From positions 1,494,457 through 1,558,456 of the forward strand of contig NW_003314293.1 of the NCBI RefSeq assembly GCF_000143415.4: a DNA stretch of 64,000 bases, in the 5' to 3' direction. Below are positions 21,417-33,700 of this stretch, one piece after another. Both the position numbers and the translations under genes were made by a program. Within the stretch, counting starts at the first letter, position 1. Each line of letters opens with the position of its first letter. Source of the DNA: Selaginella moellendorffii (lineage: Eukaryota; Streptophyta; Lycopodiopsida; Selaginellales; Selaginellaceae). The notes beneath the pieces were generated by a model that was not told the DNA's origin, searched no databases, and saw only the letters and a program-made list of their open reading frames with translations.

Positions 21417-24400
21417 ATGGAGGTGGAATCCGCCAGCATGGGAGCTATGCTCGAGCAGCCTCAGCAGATTTCTTCGCAGCCACCGCCACCGCCGCCTCCT
21501 CGACCAGCTGCTCCTGTTGTATCCTCACAGGACGAGCAAAATCCAGCGTCCCAGCAGGCTCCAGTGCCAGGAACTCCAGACCAGGCACAGCAGCAGTCAC
21601 AGCAAGCAGCGTTCATTAGACCTCCCAGGCCGGCTCCCAGCTATCGGGTAGTGAACGCGATCATAGAAAAAAAGGAAGATGGTCCCGGGCCACGGTGTGG
21701 GCATACTCTCACCTCGGTGGCCGCGGTGGGGGAGCAAGGCACGGCGGGGTATATCGGCCCCCGGCTCATTCTCTTCGGTGGTGCCACCGCTCTCGAGGGG
21801 AATTCCGCCGCAGCTCCGACTCCACCACCCGCTGGAAATGCTGGCATAAGTAGTAATCCGATGTGATTGCTGCTTTTCGGGATTTTTCTCATGGTTTTGT
21901 GTGTGATCTTGCAGGGCTGGCTGGAGCGACTGCCGACGTTCACTGCTTTGACATTATTTCAAACAAGTGGAGCCGGTTAGTGACAACGAACGCTCTCTTT
22001 GCTTTTTTTCTTTTCCCGAGTAAGAATGTTCTTGTGTTGCCGTGCAGACTTAACGCCGTTGGAGAGCCGCCGTCTCCACGTGCTGCTCATGCTGCTACAG
22101 CGGTTGGGTCGATGGTTGTGATTCAAGTGCGTTCAAACTTTTGTGTTTTATATGCGAGCTTTTCCGACGAACTAAGTTTTTGCTTGTGACTCCAGGGTGG
22201 CATCGGGCCCGCTGGAGTTTCTAGTGAAGATCTTCATGTTCTTGACCTTACACAAGCAAGACCCAGATGGCACAGGTTTCGATCAGTCGTTTAGATTTTT
22301 TTCACAATATCTGATGTGGATGGTTTGTTCCAGGGTGGTTGTCCAAGGCCCAGGTCCCGGTCCTCGGTACGGACACGTTATGGCGCTAGTAGGACAGAGA
22401 TTTCTCCTTTGTATTGGAGGGAACGACGGTAAGCAACTTTGCGGTTTTTCTGCTATGTCGAGGTAACATTGGAACATGCGAATTGCAGGCAAGCGGCCTT
22501 TAGCTGACGTGTGGGCTTTAGACACAGCAGCCAAGCCTTACGAATGGCGAAGGCTAGAACCTGAAGGAGATGGTCCTCCTCCATGCATGTAAATGAAGCT
22601 TTTTTATGTTTTTAGTTTCTCTTGTTAATGGCTTTCCCTGCAGGTATGCTACCGCTAGCGCGAGATCAGATGGTCTTTTGCTGCTTTGTGGTGGAAGAGA
22701 TGCCAGTAGTGTGGTAAGTTAATACGGTAGAAGAATACAAGGTGTTACCGTTTTTTTGTGGCAGCCAATTGCTAACGCGTTTGGTCTTGCCAAACATCGG
22801 GATGGGAGGTGGGAATGGGCTATTGCGCCTGGTGTTTCGCCTTCCCCTCGGTATCAGCACGCTGCAGTAAGATTGACTTGAGCAGTTTTTGCCCTTTGGT
22901 AACAACGCCATTTCAGGTTTTTGTAAATGCTCGTTTGCATGTTTCGGGAGGCGCTTTAGGTGGTGGCCGGATGGTTGAGGATGGATCTAGTGTTGCAGGT
23001 TTGGATTTGCTTTTAGTCTGAGATAGAATTTAACATGAATGCAATTTTGCAGTTTTAGATACCGCAGCTGGAGTTTGGTGTGATAGAAAATCTATTGTCT
23101 CGAGTCCTAGAACTGGACGTTATAGTGCTGATGCCGCTGGTGGAGATGCTTCCAGTGAGCTTACAAGACGTTGTCGCCATGCAGCAGCTGCGGTCGGGGA
23201 TCTGATTTTTTTGTACGGTGGACTCAGAGGAGGTAAGCTATCTTTTGGACCGTTCTTTTGGACAACTTCTTCATGGAAACACTACAGGTGTTCTTCTCGA
23301 TGATCTATTGGTTGCGGAGGATTTGGCGGCAGCAGAGACAACACCGGCAGCGCTACAAGCTGCGGCAATAGCCGCAACTGCAGCTCCCAATGCGTCTGTA
23401 CCTGCTGCAAAGCCTGCAACCGATGGACAGGGGAAGCCAGCGCCTTCGTCTGACGGGTCTGTTGTGATGGAAGAACCTGTGGCAGGCCCCGTCAATGGCG
23501 ATATGACGATGGACATAAGTTCCGAAAATGCAGTTGCTGATCATCGGTAAGACTAGCGCCACATTGTTTTCCTTCTGTAGGATCTAAATCTTGAATTTCA
23601 GGACATCGAAAGGTGTGGAATCATTGGTAGAAGCTTCGGCAGCGGAAGCCGAAGCAATAAGTGCAACTATGGCCAAAGTAGCGGCTCTGCGTCAAGCAAA
23701 TGGGGAGGTTGGGAGTCCCGAAAGAGATGGTGGAGCAGATGCATCAACCAGTGGAGCCTCTCCTGTAACGAAGGGAGCTAAGAGGGAAAGCTCGACAATG
23801 AATCACACCCCACAGACTGGCGTGAGACTTTATCATCGTGCGGTAAGAGGTTACTTTAATATTTTGAAACTAATACAACTGCGAGTGGTTTGCAGGTCGT
23901 TGTTGCTGCAGAATCCGGAGGGAATTTGGGTGGTATGGTTAGACAACTATCTATTGATCAGTTTGAAAATGAAGGGCGCCGAGTAAGCTATGGCACTCCC
24001 GAGAGTGCGAATGCAGCCAGAAAACTTTTGGACCGAACAACGTCAGAAATTGGTGTCCAGAAAAAGGTTTCTTCTTTTTTCCTTTTCTCTGTCTTTGCTC
24101 TCTCTCATATTCACTTTCCAACAGGTGATTAATTATCTTTTGAAACCACGTGGTTGGAAGCCGCCAGTACGAAGGCAATTTTTTCTGGACGTTAACGAAA
24201 TTTTGGAACTTTGCGAGAAAGCGGAGAGGGTATTCCAACGGGAGAACACTGTGCTTCAAGTGAGAGCTCCCGTAAAGATTTTTGGCGATCTTCATGGGCA
24301 GTTTGGAGATCTTATGAGGTTATTTGATGAGTACGGGTCTCCTTCAACAGCAGGGGATATAACGTGGGTTTTTTTCTAGGCCCTTGCTTCGTACGATCTT

Positions 24401-25596
24401 CTAATTTACTTCTACTTCTTTACAGGTATATTGACTACCTTTTTTTGGGTGACTACGTTGATCGTGGTCAACATAGTCTCGAGACAATTTCGCTGCTTCT
24501 GGCGTTGAAGGTGTGCCATTCAATGAAGTAATCTCTTGGTTTCTTGTTTATAGTTTTCTCCGAACAGATTGACTACCCTCGGAATGTACATCTTATTCGT
24601 GGGAATCATGAGGCTGCTGACATCAATGCGTTGTTTGGGTTTCGCATTGAGTGCATCGAGCGCATGGTTTGTACTCACCATGTCTTTTTTTTTTTCGTTA
24701 TTGATATAGACATCTTCGGCAGGGTGAGCGCGAGGGAATATGGACGTGGCAAAGAATCAACCAACTCTTCAACTGGTTACCTCTAGCGGCACTGATAGAG
24801 GACAAGATCATCTGCATGCACGGTGGTATTGGGAGGTCCATAAATCACGTGGAGCAAATCGAGAACCTACAGCGGCCCATTTCCATGGATTCAGGATCCG
24901 TTATACTGATGGATTTGTTATGGTAGACCTCGATTTGTTCTTTTACTTTGCTGTTTCTAACACTTACGAGCAGGTCTGATCCGACCGAGAATGACAGTGT
25001 AGAAGGTCTCCGGCCAAATGCAAGGGGGCCGGGCCTAGTAACATTCGGAGTAAGTATTCCGCCAGCTACTTCCTGTCCGAGCGGTCGCTAACTTCCTCTC
25101 CTTGCTCAGCCTGACAGGGTGATGGAATTCTGCAAGAACAACAACTTACAACTAATCGTGCGGGCACACGAGTGCGTGATGGACGGGTTTGAGCGATTTG
25201 CACAGGGGCACTTGATCACTCTATTCTCTGCCACGAACTACTGCGGTGAGCAGACATAGTAGAATCTCGTCTATCAATGACATAACGCTCTCTTTCGATG
25301 GTTCCAGGCACAGCAAATAACGCTGGGGCGATTTTGGTTCTTGGCAGAGACCTGGTTGTTGTGCCAAAGCTGATCCATCCTCTTCCTCCCGCCGTCACGT
25401 CCCCCGAGTCGTCCCCGGAGCATCAACTCGAAGATACATGGATGCACGTAAGCCTCGAGAGTGATTTGGCATTTTCGTTTTGTTCTAAATCTCTTCTCGA
25501 TCCATCCAGGAACTTAACGTCCAAAGGCCTCCAACGCCGACGAGGGGCCGGCCTCACCCCGCCGGAAACGAGCGTTCAGTGGCAGCGTGGATTTGA
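21417..25596 (+). CDS. BSL: BSL-type kelch-repeat Ser/Thr protein phosphatase (BSU1 family)
   Basis: Twenty-one exons join in phase to 1004 codons plus TGA, close to the usual BSL length: 21417-21849, 21915-21975, 22048-22126, 22196-22275, 22334-22428, 22489-22588, 22644-22713, 22765-22866, 22917-22998, 23053-23232, 23288-23546, 23602-23842, 23896-24066, 24125-24363, 24426-24510, 24568-24666, 24723-24922, 24974-25049, 25110-25245, 25308-25447, 25510-25596. After a Pro/Gln-rich N-terminus, kelch repeats run to about residue 430 ([41 protein letters not shown]). The PP1-like phosphatase follows with [28 protein letters not shown] and VRAHE, all metal and phosphate ligands intact. BSU1/BSL phosphatases act in brassinosteroid-type signalling by dephosphorylating GSK3-like kinases and also in stomatal and pollen control. 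Lycophytes lack much of the hormone pathway, so the ancestral role may differ (inference). Confidence 0.95.
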
Positions 25597-25756
25597 TGTG
25601 ATTGTGGAAATGGGAGCGCCTCTCTTCCCTGAGGTAGTGTTTTTCGTAAAAAGAGATTAAAAAGGAAAAACAAAAAAGAGCATTCATTCTTTAGAGACAG
25701 GCAGTAGTGTACATTAAGACAGCAGCAGCAGCAGTCGTGTAAATTGGAAAAAGAAG

Positions 25757-25897
25757 AAAAACAAGGAAAAAATAAGAGAGGATTGTAACCGAGGATTATA
25801 GTGACTTTTAAAAGGAATCATTGCAGAAAAACAAGGAAAAAATAAGAGAGGATTGTAACTGAGGATTATAGTGACTTTTAAAAGGAATCATTGCAGC
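25757..25897 (+). repeat. Perfect-looking 70-base tandem duplication
   Basis: The segment beginning AAAAACAAGGAAAAAATAAG and ending AAAAGGAATCATTGCAG occurs twice back to back, differing at one base (GTAACCGAGG versus GTAACTGAGG). Such near-identity implies a recent duplication or replication slippage. Confidence 0.9.
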
Positions 25898-25994
25898 TAA
25901 CCACGTAAACTCCAGAGGTGATGAAAATCTCCACGTTGTAGATTGAACTCGGCATTGTTCTCTGAGCTCGGCTTTCATCACGCTGTGCGAGAAC

Positions 25995-26060
25995 TCTCTC
26001 TCTCTCTCTCTCGGGAGAGGAGGGAGGGAGGGAGGGAGCGAGAGAGAGAGAGAGAGAGGG
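25995..26060. repeat. CT/GA microsatellite with inverted symmetry
   Basis: A (CT)n run is followed by GGGAGAGG(AGGG)n and then (GA)n, so the tract can fold on itself. It sits about 420 bases upstream of the unknown gene at 26485; GA-rich promoter tracts are common in plants. Confidence 0.8.
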
Positions 26061-26484
26061 AGATGGGCAAAAGAGTCTGGAACTTTTGTCTCGCGAGCTG
26101 AGTCGCGATCGAGTGGCGCCAGCGCTAGCGATCAATCCATCGCGTACCTATGGCGAAGAACAAAACGGAAAGGGATACTACACAGTGGGGAGATCGACTG
26201 CAACGAAATGCCATTGATCTTCTTACTTAGAAATATTATATACCACCTGGTTGTCCCTGAGCTCCCGTAGGTTTTCTGCGTCATTTGCTACAATCAGATT
26301 GAAAAGACTCTTGAAACTGGTACATGCCAGCTACCTTGCCGTTTCCCCTGTCCAACGCCAGTCTCGTTGTTAAGTATAGTTGACGAACTTCCATGTCATC
26401 AGGTGGTAAAACTCATCGAGAGTCCATCGCAGCCGTTGAACGAGGAGGGCATCCGACCGTCCAATCATTTTAAACCCCCATGCG

Positions 26485-27498
26485 ATGTCAGCGGTGGTGC
26501 ATTTTCAACGCGAATCGCTGGGGCGTATCACCAGCAGTGAGTTTGTCCTTTCCATGTTCCGTAAGCTCTGCTGCGTCGCCCAGAAAGAAGCTCGCATCGG
26601 CAGGTGCCTGGATGCGTATCGGGGGGACGACGGGCATTTCAATCCCAGGATCAACGACTCGGAGCTCTACTATCTGGTGGCCTTGCTCTACCTCGCGCGC
26701 TTCTTCGGCCACGACAAGAACCGTGTGCGGGAGTTCCTCAAGCGAGACGATTGCTTGGTGACGGGAGCGGAGCTGCTGGATCTCGTTGCCGCTGCGACTC
26801 CTCTGGAATCGTGCTCCAGCGCCATGCTTAAGGAGATGCGAGAAATGATCGACAAGGTCTTTGAATCCAAATTCTTCTCTCGCCACATTGCTGAGGTAAG
26901 AGGAAACATTTGTTCCTCAAGCTTGTCTGAGATCTCTCGATAAATGGCTTACAGAACGACTGCAGCCCCGTTCTCAAGTATCTGCGAGAGCAACTAAAAA
27001 ATCTGGATGGCGAGGATGCCGAGCAAGCTAGCAAGGGAGAGAAATATCTGGCGCAGGAGCATTTGCAGGAGCTGGAAAGAACAATCCTTACTATCTACAA
27101 GTATACTTACTTGGGTACGTTGGTTCTTCGTGATTTTGGTGTGGCTTCCACATACTTCTGCTTACATTGGTTCTTGCTTGAAGGGCCGTATAGATGGGAT
27201 CCAGAAACGTCTGTCTGGGGCATCGACGAAGACTTCTTCGATCGACCAAGTGATGACGAGTGGGACAGGCTGCTGCAAGCTGCTCGCGACAATCCTTTCT
27301 TCTACGATCTTATCTCGCTCAAGCCACCAAATTGCAGATACAACTTGCACGAAGAGGTAAAAGTTTCTGATGAGGTCTGTTGGTTCTCACGAGAACAACT
27401 TCCAGGCTTTCCTCGAGTGTGTTGAGCACGCACATCTTTGGCTTCTCAATGCTGGCCTTCCAGTCTACTACAACTTCCCGCTGCACTGTTTGTATTGA
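26485..27498 (+). CDS. Unrecognised four-exon protein
   Basis: Exons 26485-26895, 26955-27114, 27184-27356 and 27406-27498 join in phase to 278 codons plus TGA, all with GT-AG introns of 49-69 nt. The protein is soluble-looking, rich in acidic and aromatic residues, with motifs such as LYYLVALLYLARFFGHDKN, FLKRDDCLVTGAELLDL, ETSVWGIDEDFFDRPSDDEW and PPNCRYNLHE. It has no signal peptide, membrane segment, metal-binding cluster or P-loop. The absence of stops, consistent phase and normal codon composition make it a genuine gene. I do not recognise the family; it could be lineage-specific. Confidence 0.75.
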
Positions 27499-28164
27499 AT
27501 AACTTTGGTTTATTGGTTAGAGCTTAGTGTTTCTATAATTACCAGACTCTGATCTTGCGAGAAAAGCACTTGGATCCAACTGAATTGGACAATCCACATG
27601 CTACACCTAGTCACTAGAAGATGCTGGGAAAGCATTAGAGTTGGGTTGGAGTCTAGAGAACTGGTCCAATTGGTCATGGAATGCATTAGAGCAAGTCACC
27701 AAGAGTTGAAGTGCCTAAATATGCTCAAACAAGTGTGCCGGGGGTGGGTGTCCTAAGAAAAAGGAACACTTTGTTGTAAATTGCTAGGTGAAATTCCTCC
27801 CAGTTGAGAAGCAACAACTAGAACTAAAGATGCCACTACAGATGCCCGTGGGAAGGGCAAGGGCCCTGCTATAAGTGGAGATGGTGTAATAATTGATGTT
27901 AGTGCTTGATCAAGCTCAATAATAGTTGGGATCTTTTTCTTCCTGCCACAAGTCATAGCTGCAATAGTCTCCTCCATTACAGATTCCACTCATGCAAAAG
28001 CCTTGCCACAATCTTGTAGTGGTAGAGCTTCGATGGCTTTTTGTTGCAACATTGCCTAGTAACCATTTACCTAGGCTGCATCATAGCTTTCTACTTCTTT
28101 TTGAGACACTACTCTAGGTGTAATTTTTAGCAATGATCATCATTGTGAATTCGGGAATTGTAGT
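27499..28164. other. Intergenic stretch without recognised content
   Basis: Holds the 3' flank of the preceding gene and then AT-leaning sequence leading into retroelement debris. The 78-codon minus-strand frame at 27753-27989 has no recognisable motif. Confidence 0.4.
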
Positions 28165-28789
28165 GTGAGCATTAACAAGATGGTCCAGTACTATTCAAAC
28201 CCAAGGACACTTAACCCCAAATATCCCAAAACCCTTTCCCTCTATATTTGAACCTTTATGGATCATCTTTTGAGTCATTCCTTTTGGTTGCTTACAATCC
28301 ACTATGCTTCCCTACAAGTTCATGCCCTCATGAATGAAAGTTGAGAGTTACAGCTCTCCCAAGAGCCCCATGACCAAGTACTATTCAAACCCAAGGACAC
28401 TTAACCCCAAATATCCCAAAACCCTTTCCCTCTATATTTGAACCTTTATGGATCATCTTTTGAGTCATTCCCTTTGGTTGCTTACAATCCACCATGCTTC
28501 CCTACAAGTTCATGCCTTCATGAATGAAAGTTGAGAGTTACAGCTCTCCCGAGAGCCCCATTCTCTTGACACCTTACCCCTCGGGTCGAGCCCAGCCGGA
28601 ACTTGAATTTAGACTTCCTAGGAGGTCACTCAGCTTAGTATTATTCAAACCCAAGGACGCTTAACCCTAAATATCCCAAGACCCTTAACCGATTAGAAAA
28701 AGGGGTGCACTCTTATTCATGGACCATTTCCCTTTATATTTGAACCCCTATAGATCGTTTTTTGAGTGGTTCCCTTTGGTTGTTTACAT
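28165..28789 (-). mobile_element. Degenerate TRIM-type element with internal tandem duplication
   Basis: Shares with the intact TRIM at 44258-46104 the LTR block TATTCAAACCCAAGGACAC ... CTATATTTGAACC ... TTTGGTTGCTTACA and the internal block GTTGAGAGTTACAGCTCTCC ... ACCCCTCGGGT. A unit of about 190 bases is duplicated in tandem (about 28190-28377 and 28379-28566). A further LTR copy at about 28600-28787 ends TTTGGTTGTTTACA. Similarity to the intact element is high but no target-site duplication is evident here. Confidence 0.65.
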
Positions 28790-28902
28790 TACTTTTACTT
28801 TTATTGCTGGAGTATTGTAGCGCATGTAATCATAGGATAAGATTTGGATATACTGTCACCATAAATCCTTGGAACTTTAGGGGATAAATGGGGATAAAAT
28901 AG

Positions 28903-30788
28903 TGTAAGAGACTAAAATTTTTCCATTTTACTTTAGTCATTTAACCGCACCTCTGACCACTTCGAGGAGTCTCATTCACAACCTCCATAAGTCCTAGTTA
29001 GGACTTGGGGCTTGCTAGCCCCGAGAATGGCATCCATGCCACTCAACCTTTGCACTTGGTCCAAGTGCTCCATGTGTCCGATCCCATGATCGACACCCCA
29101 AGGTACCACCAACATACCAGCCCGTTACGCTAGGCCATGCCCATTCGCCTTGGTCATATCGGTGGTCCAACACCATTTGCATCATAGTCCTGTCTCTCAA
29201 AGATTGGGCCATCCGTCCGTGAGTGATCATCCCAGATCCACTCCTTAGCATCCTTAGGATGCCCGCAGATATGGGGAATAGCCTTCCCCAACATCTCTTT
29301 TCCAGTCCCCACCAAGTCCCTTTTTGTCCATGGCCGTGTTCGCCCACACTACTACTAGATCAAGGCCCGCAAGCCCAACCTCTAAGTGCCACTATCTTTT
29401 GGGACTTCCTCACCATGTGACCGTATCCTTGGTCACTGCACTAGAGAACTGCTCCTCTTCTCTTTCACCGTTTGGGACTTTGGGACAACATTTCAGAACA
29501 CCGTGGCCTTACGCAAGCCTCATGGGTACTCTCCCCACCTTCTGCCTTTTGGTGCTCTAGCCATGGGCTTAGAGCGAGGTTCCATTGAGCCACACCAGGT
29601 ATCCAAGTAGGTAGTGCCACCCACACTTGGACTGGGAGCATCGGCCAGTCGATCTCCCTGGGGAACTAGAGCTGGCTCTTGAACACTTCACCAAGCTACC
29701 CCGCTTGTCGGTTTGTGTTCACTTTAGTCTTGGAATTCCCAGTGAGCAGCTCATCACCTAACACTGGGTACAGCCTTCCTGGGCCAAACCGGCCTTTCCT
29801 GGCCAAACTGGCTCCACTGCAATCCTCCCCCTACTATACTTTTGGAGTTCACCAAACCCCCCAGGGTCTGGGAGATGAACGCTTTGGGCTTTCACCCTCT
29901 CAGACTCGAACTCGGACTTGGACTCGGACTCGGACTCGGGCTCGGGCTCAGGCTCGGGCTCGGGCTCGGTCTCGGACTCGGTCTCGGTCTTGGGCTCGGG
30001 CTCAGGCTCGGGCTCGGGCTCGGTCTCGGACTCGGTCTCAATCTCGGCCTCGGCCTTGGTGTCGGCCCCGGTCTCGGCCTCGGTCCCGGTCCCGGTCTTG
30101 GTCTTGGTCCTGGTCTCGGTCCCAGTCTCGACTTTGGACTCCATCTCGGGTCCATCTCGGACTCCATCTCGAGTCCATCTCGGGTCTAGCTCGGACTCCA
30201 TCTCGGACTCCATCTCGAGTCCATTTCGGGTCCACCTCGAACTCCATCTCGGACTCCATCTCGGGTCCATCTCGGACTCCACCTCGGACTCTATCTCGGA
30301 CTCCATCTCGGACTCCATCTCGGGTCCATCTCGGGTCCATCTCGGGTCCACCTCAAACTCCATCTTGGACTCCATCTCGGGTCCATCTCAGACTCCATCT
30401 CGGGTCCATCTCGGGTCCACCTTGGACTCCATCTCGGACTCCATCTCGGGTCCATCTCGGACTCCATCTCGGACTCCATCTCGGGTCCATCTCGGACTCC
30501 ATCTCAGACTCCACTTTGGACTCCACTTTGGACCCCAACTCGGGTCCATCTTGGACACTTCCACGTGTCATGTGTTAGTCCTTTTGGGTCCCTTTTTGGA
30601 GCCTCGCTTATTGCTCACTTCGTGCTCATTCCTCGAGCACTTCGTTGGGAGTTCCACTCCCACTCTCGACCTTTTCAAGTCGGAGCTTTTAGTCCAAACG
30701 TGTTATGCTCGTTTGGCTTTCGCTTCGGCCACTACCACGTGGCACCCTTCCGGCTCCATTTTGGGGCCTAGGAATTTTGTGTCTCACA
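28903..30788 (-). repeat. LTR (3' in element orientation) of the non-autonomous element
   Basis: 1886 bases, TG...CA ended. The block 29900-30540 is an array of short units built on GGACTC and GGTCCATCTCGGACTCCATC. This array is longer than in the partner LTR and accounts for most of the length difference. Confidence 0.88.
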
Positions 30789-33700
30789 ACTCCACCACCC
30801 ATAGACGAAGTTCGATGTCCTCATCGAATGGTAAACCCTTTTTATAAAGTAACACCCACAGGTGTTACCATTTCCATCCTTGGCACCCAGCCAATGCTTG
30901 TCTATGGTTTGACACCAAAGGCTCACCATGCCTTGTCCATCCTTTAAGGAGCATAGTCTCTCCAACATAGAGACTCATTCGGCCACCTGGGGTGGTTTGC
31001 TCCCTTTTATTGGTTCAGTTCTCGCTAAACCCGTTAGAGACCTTCTCTAACTCAATTCCACTACTCATTCTCGAGTAGTCTCAGATTCCATCGACATAAC
31101 CTTTGCACTTTGGAACTTTTGATTTTGACTTTTCAGAGTCAATTTCCTAGGTGTCTCCAACACCTTACATTGCACATGGTGCAACTCCACTTCCCCATCC
31201 TAGGAAGTTCTTTACTTGAGGGCACCCTCATCCTCTCTTCGATATCGTACCACCTTTGGCACTAAGTTCCAATTATTATAAATTGTGTTAGGGCTGCCCG
31301 CAGCCCTATTATTTGGCTACCTTACTGCTCCCCCCCTTGGAGCTTCCACTTTCGCCAAATCGGAGCGGCTGGGAATCCATCCTTGGGAAAACATTGCCTT
31401 TCCCACAATCTGTTAGCACCCAATACATTAGTGTTTTTGGCCTAATTTTGCCATTTGGATTCTTTCCCCTGATTCCCATGGCTCTTTCTTAGCCACTAGT
31501 CTTTTCCTCCTATCCTTGATTGTTGCACCTAACAACATAGGATTGCTACCTGCATTCTTGAGGTATCCTTTTGGTTCCATAGCAAACACTTTGCTTCGCC
31601 AAGTCCAAAGGGTGTTCACCTCTAGTACGTCTCTTTAACATTTTCTACTGTGGGCTCTATCCACAGCCCAACTTTGTGACCCTCCCATGGGTCTCTTATA
31701 GAGACTACTTTCCTCGGACTCACTATTTCATTGCATTGATATATCTCATTTCCCTTAGGTGTCCTTCCCACTTGGTCATCTTGACCAAGCCACACCCTCA
31801 TCAATAGTTCCAATCAACACTTTGAACTTGAAACTTTATCCCTTAACCTCACAAGGACCTTGTCCCTATTTAGCCACAAGATCACCGAGTGATCTCATCT
31901 TGGCACCTTAACAGGTTTGCCAATAGGTATTAGGTCTTCCTGATCTTTAAGTTGTTCACTATGACCCCGAGGGCATCCCCCACACTTGGCGGTGCACCCA
32001 AGCTAGCCCTTCTGGCCAAGGGTCCATAGCAACTGAGATTGGGTGTCCCCATCTCATTCACCACGTCCTTGGTGCCACTTGCACCAAAGGGTTCAAGTTA
32101 GATATGCCGAGCCACACTCAGCAATTTAACCGTGCATCACGACTCCGAGGCATCCCTTGCTTGGCGGTGTGCCCAAACCAGTCTCACTGAGAGTTCATGA
32201 CCACCGAAAAATGAGTGTCCTCATTTTCCAAACCATCACCACGCCCTAGTGATTTGGGACTCGAACCCAAGCACTAGAGTGTCGGGACTCGAACCCAACC
32301 TCCGTATATGCATCTACAAATGGCATCACACCGGATGCCTGGCGTGACTCCCCATGCTGGTGCACCATCATACACTTAAAGCGCGCTACAGATCACAACT
32401 TAGGAACCTAGTTCCTCCGCACTGCCAAGTCCTCTCACTTGACAAGTTTGTGATCATGCATGGACTCCTCCATGCTTGGCCCTATGGGCCACCCCTTTGA
32501 AGTTGGCTCCTTCAACTAGGGTATTTGTTCCCCTGACTTTCCAATCTCACTTAGCAAGTCATTCGACCACCGTAACATGGTTTATGCATAAGTGTGAAAG
32601 TCCTTAACCATCAACTTTCATTCAAAGCCCTCTCTTTGAACACTCGGGAACTACTTCCCTAACCTTGATAGCCTCACCTCTCGGCAAGCTTCAAGACCAT
32701 GCTTCTACTGCGCCACTCTGATTTCGTGCGCTCTATAAACCATTTACACTTTGACGTCTAGGTACTTAGGAGGAACGTTCAAGGAACTCTGTTCCTTAGC
32801 TTGCTAAAGTCTCTCCTTTCACAAGCTTTCTAATTGCCATATAGTCTAACATGGATAATCCCATGCTTTAGACTTTTCATGGCATCCCGGTCGCTAGTAA
32901 CAACATGCTTGAGCACCCACTTGATTCTTCACTCCCAATTGGCATAACCACCCTTGGTCATGCCTGTCAATTCTTATGGTTCGGTTCTATCCTTATATTA
33001 CTTGCCTTTTGGCCTTATACATTTCCATTGGTTATTTTCCTCCAGATTAGGAAGATAGCTTTGCACTTTTTACCATGCCTTGGCAAATATTCATAAGGAT
33101 GAACCTACTCGACAGCCTAGGGAGTGGTTCCTCAATCCGGGTTTGCTCACCTTGTAATCCCACATACTAGGATTACCGTTGCTACTTATGGGCCTTCATA
33201 TGCCCATCACTAGCCCCACTAAAATCCCGTCTTTGGCTTTGTCCGATTTGGGTAGACAGACTTCTCCCGTCACCGCAACCTCGGACATTTGGATAGCACC
33301 TCCTATCCATCATTTGCTAGGGATTTTGTCCCTTGGGCATTATCCGTTACCCTCATGACACCAAACACCACCTTCTGGTGTTCTAGAGTGTTTGGGTGTC
33401 CCAATGATGGCCTCTTTGACAATGAGGATTCCCCTTTTCGACATTGACTTATTATATCACAAGATAAGCAATTTATCCTCTATAAGGGTATATCTAACTT
33501 TCTTATCCCAATAAGAAATCTTAAGTAGTTGCCTTCTACCAGTTTAATGAATTATTTTGCACCTTTTGCTTAGTTGCCTAATAGTTAAGTTCTATAACTC
33601 ATTGCTGGTGCTTCCACACCTCCATCATTATCTGGGTCACCACACTCTAACCGCATGCCTTCTAGTTTAGGCTATGCCATTCCCATTTCCATTGGGATTC

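Larger units (their letters stand above)
25597..26484. other. Intergenic region: BSL 3' UTR and promoter of the next gene
   Basis: Contains a tandem 70-base duplication (25757-25897) and a purine/pyrimidine tract (25995-26060), listed separately. No other coding or RNA gene was recognised. Confidence 0.5.

Noticed and set aside
29679-30847. Long Ser-Asp, Arg-Thr and Gly-Leu repeat proteins on both strands in the LTR arrays (also 61138-62239)
   Set aside because: They are frame artefacts of hexamer and 12-base simple repeats inside LTRs. The same DNA gives open frames in nearly every frame, with no independent sign of coding.
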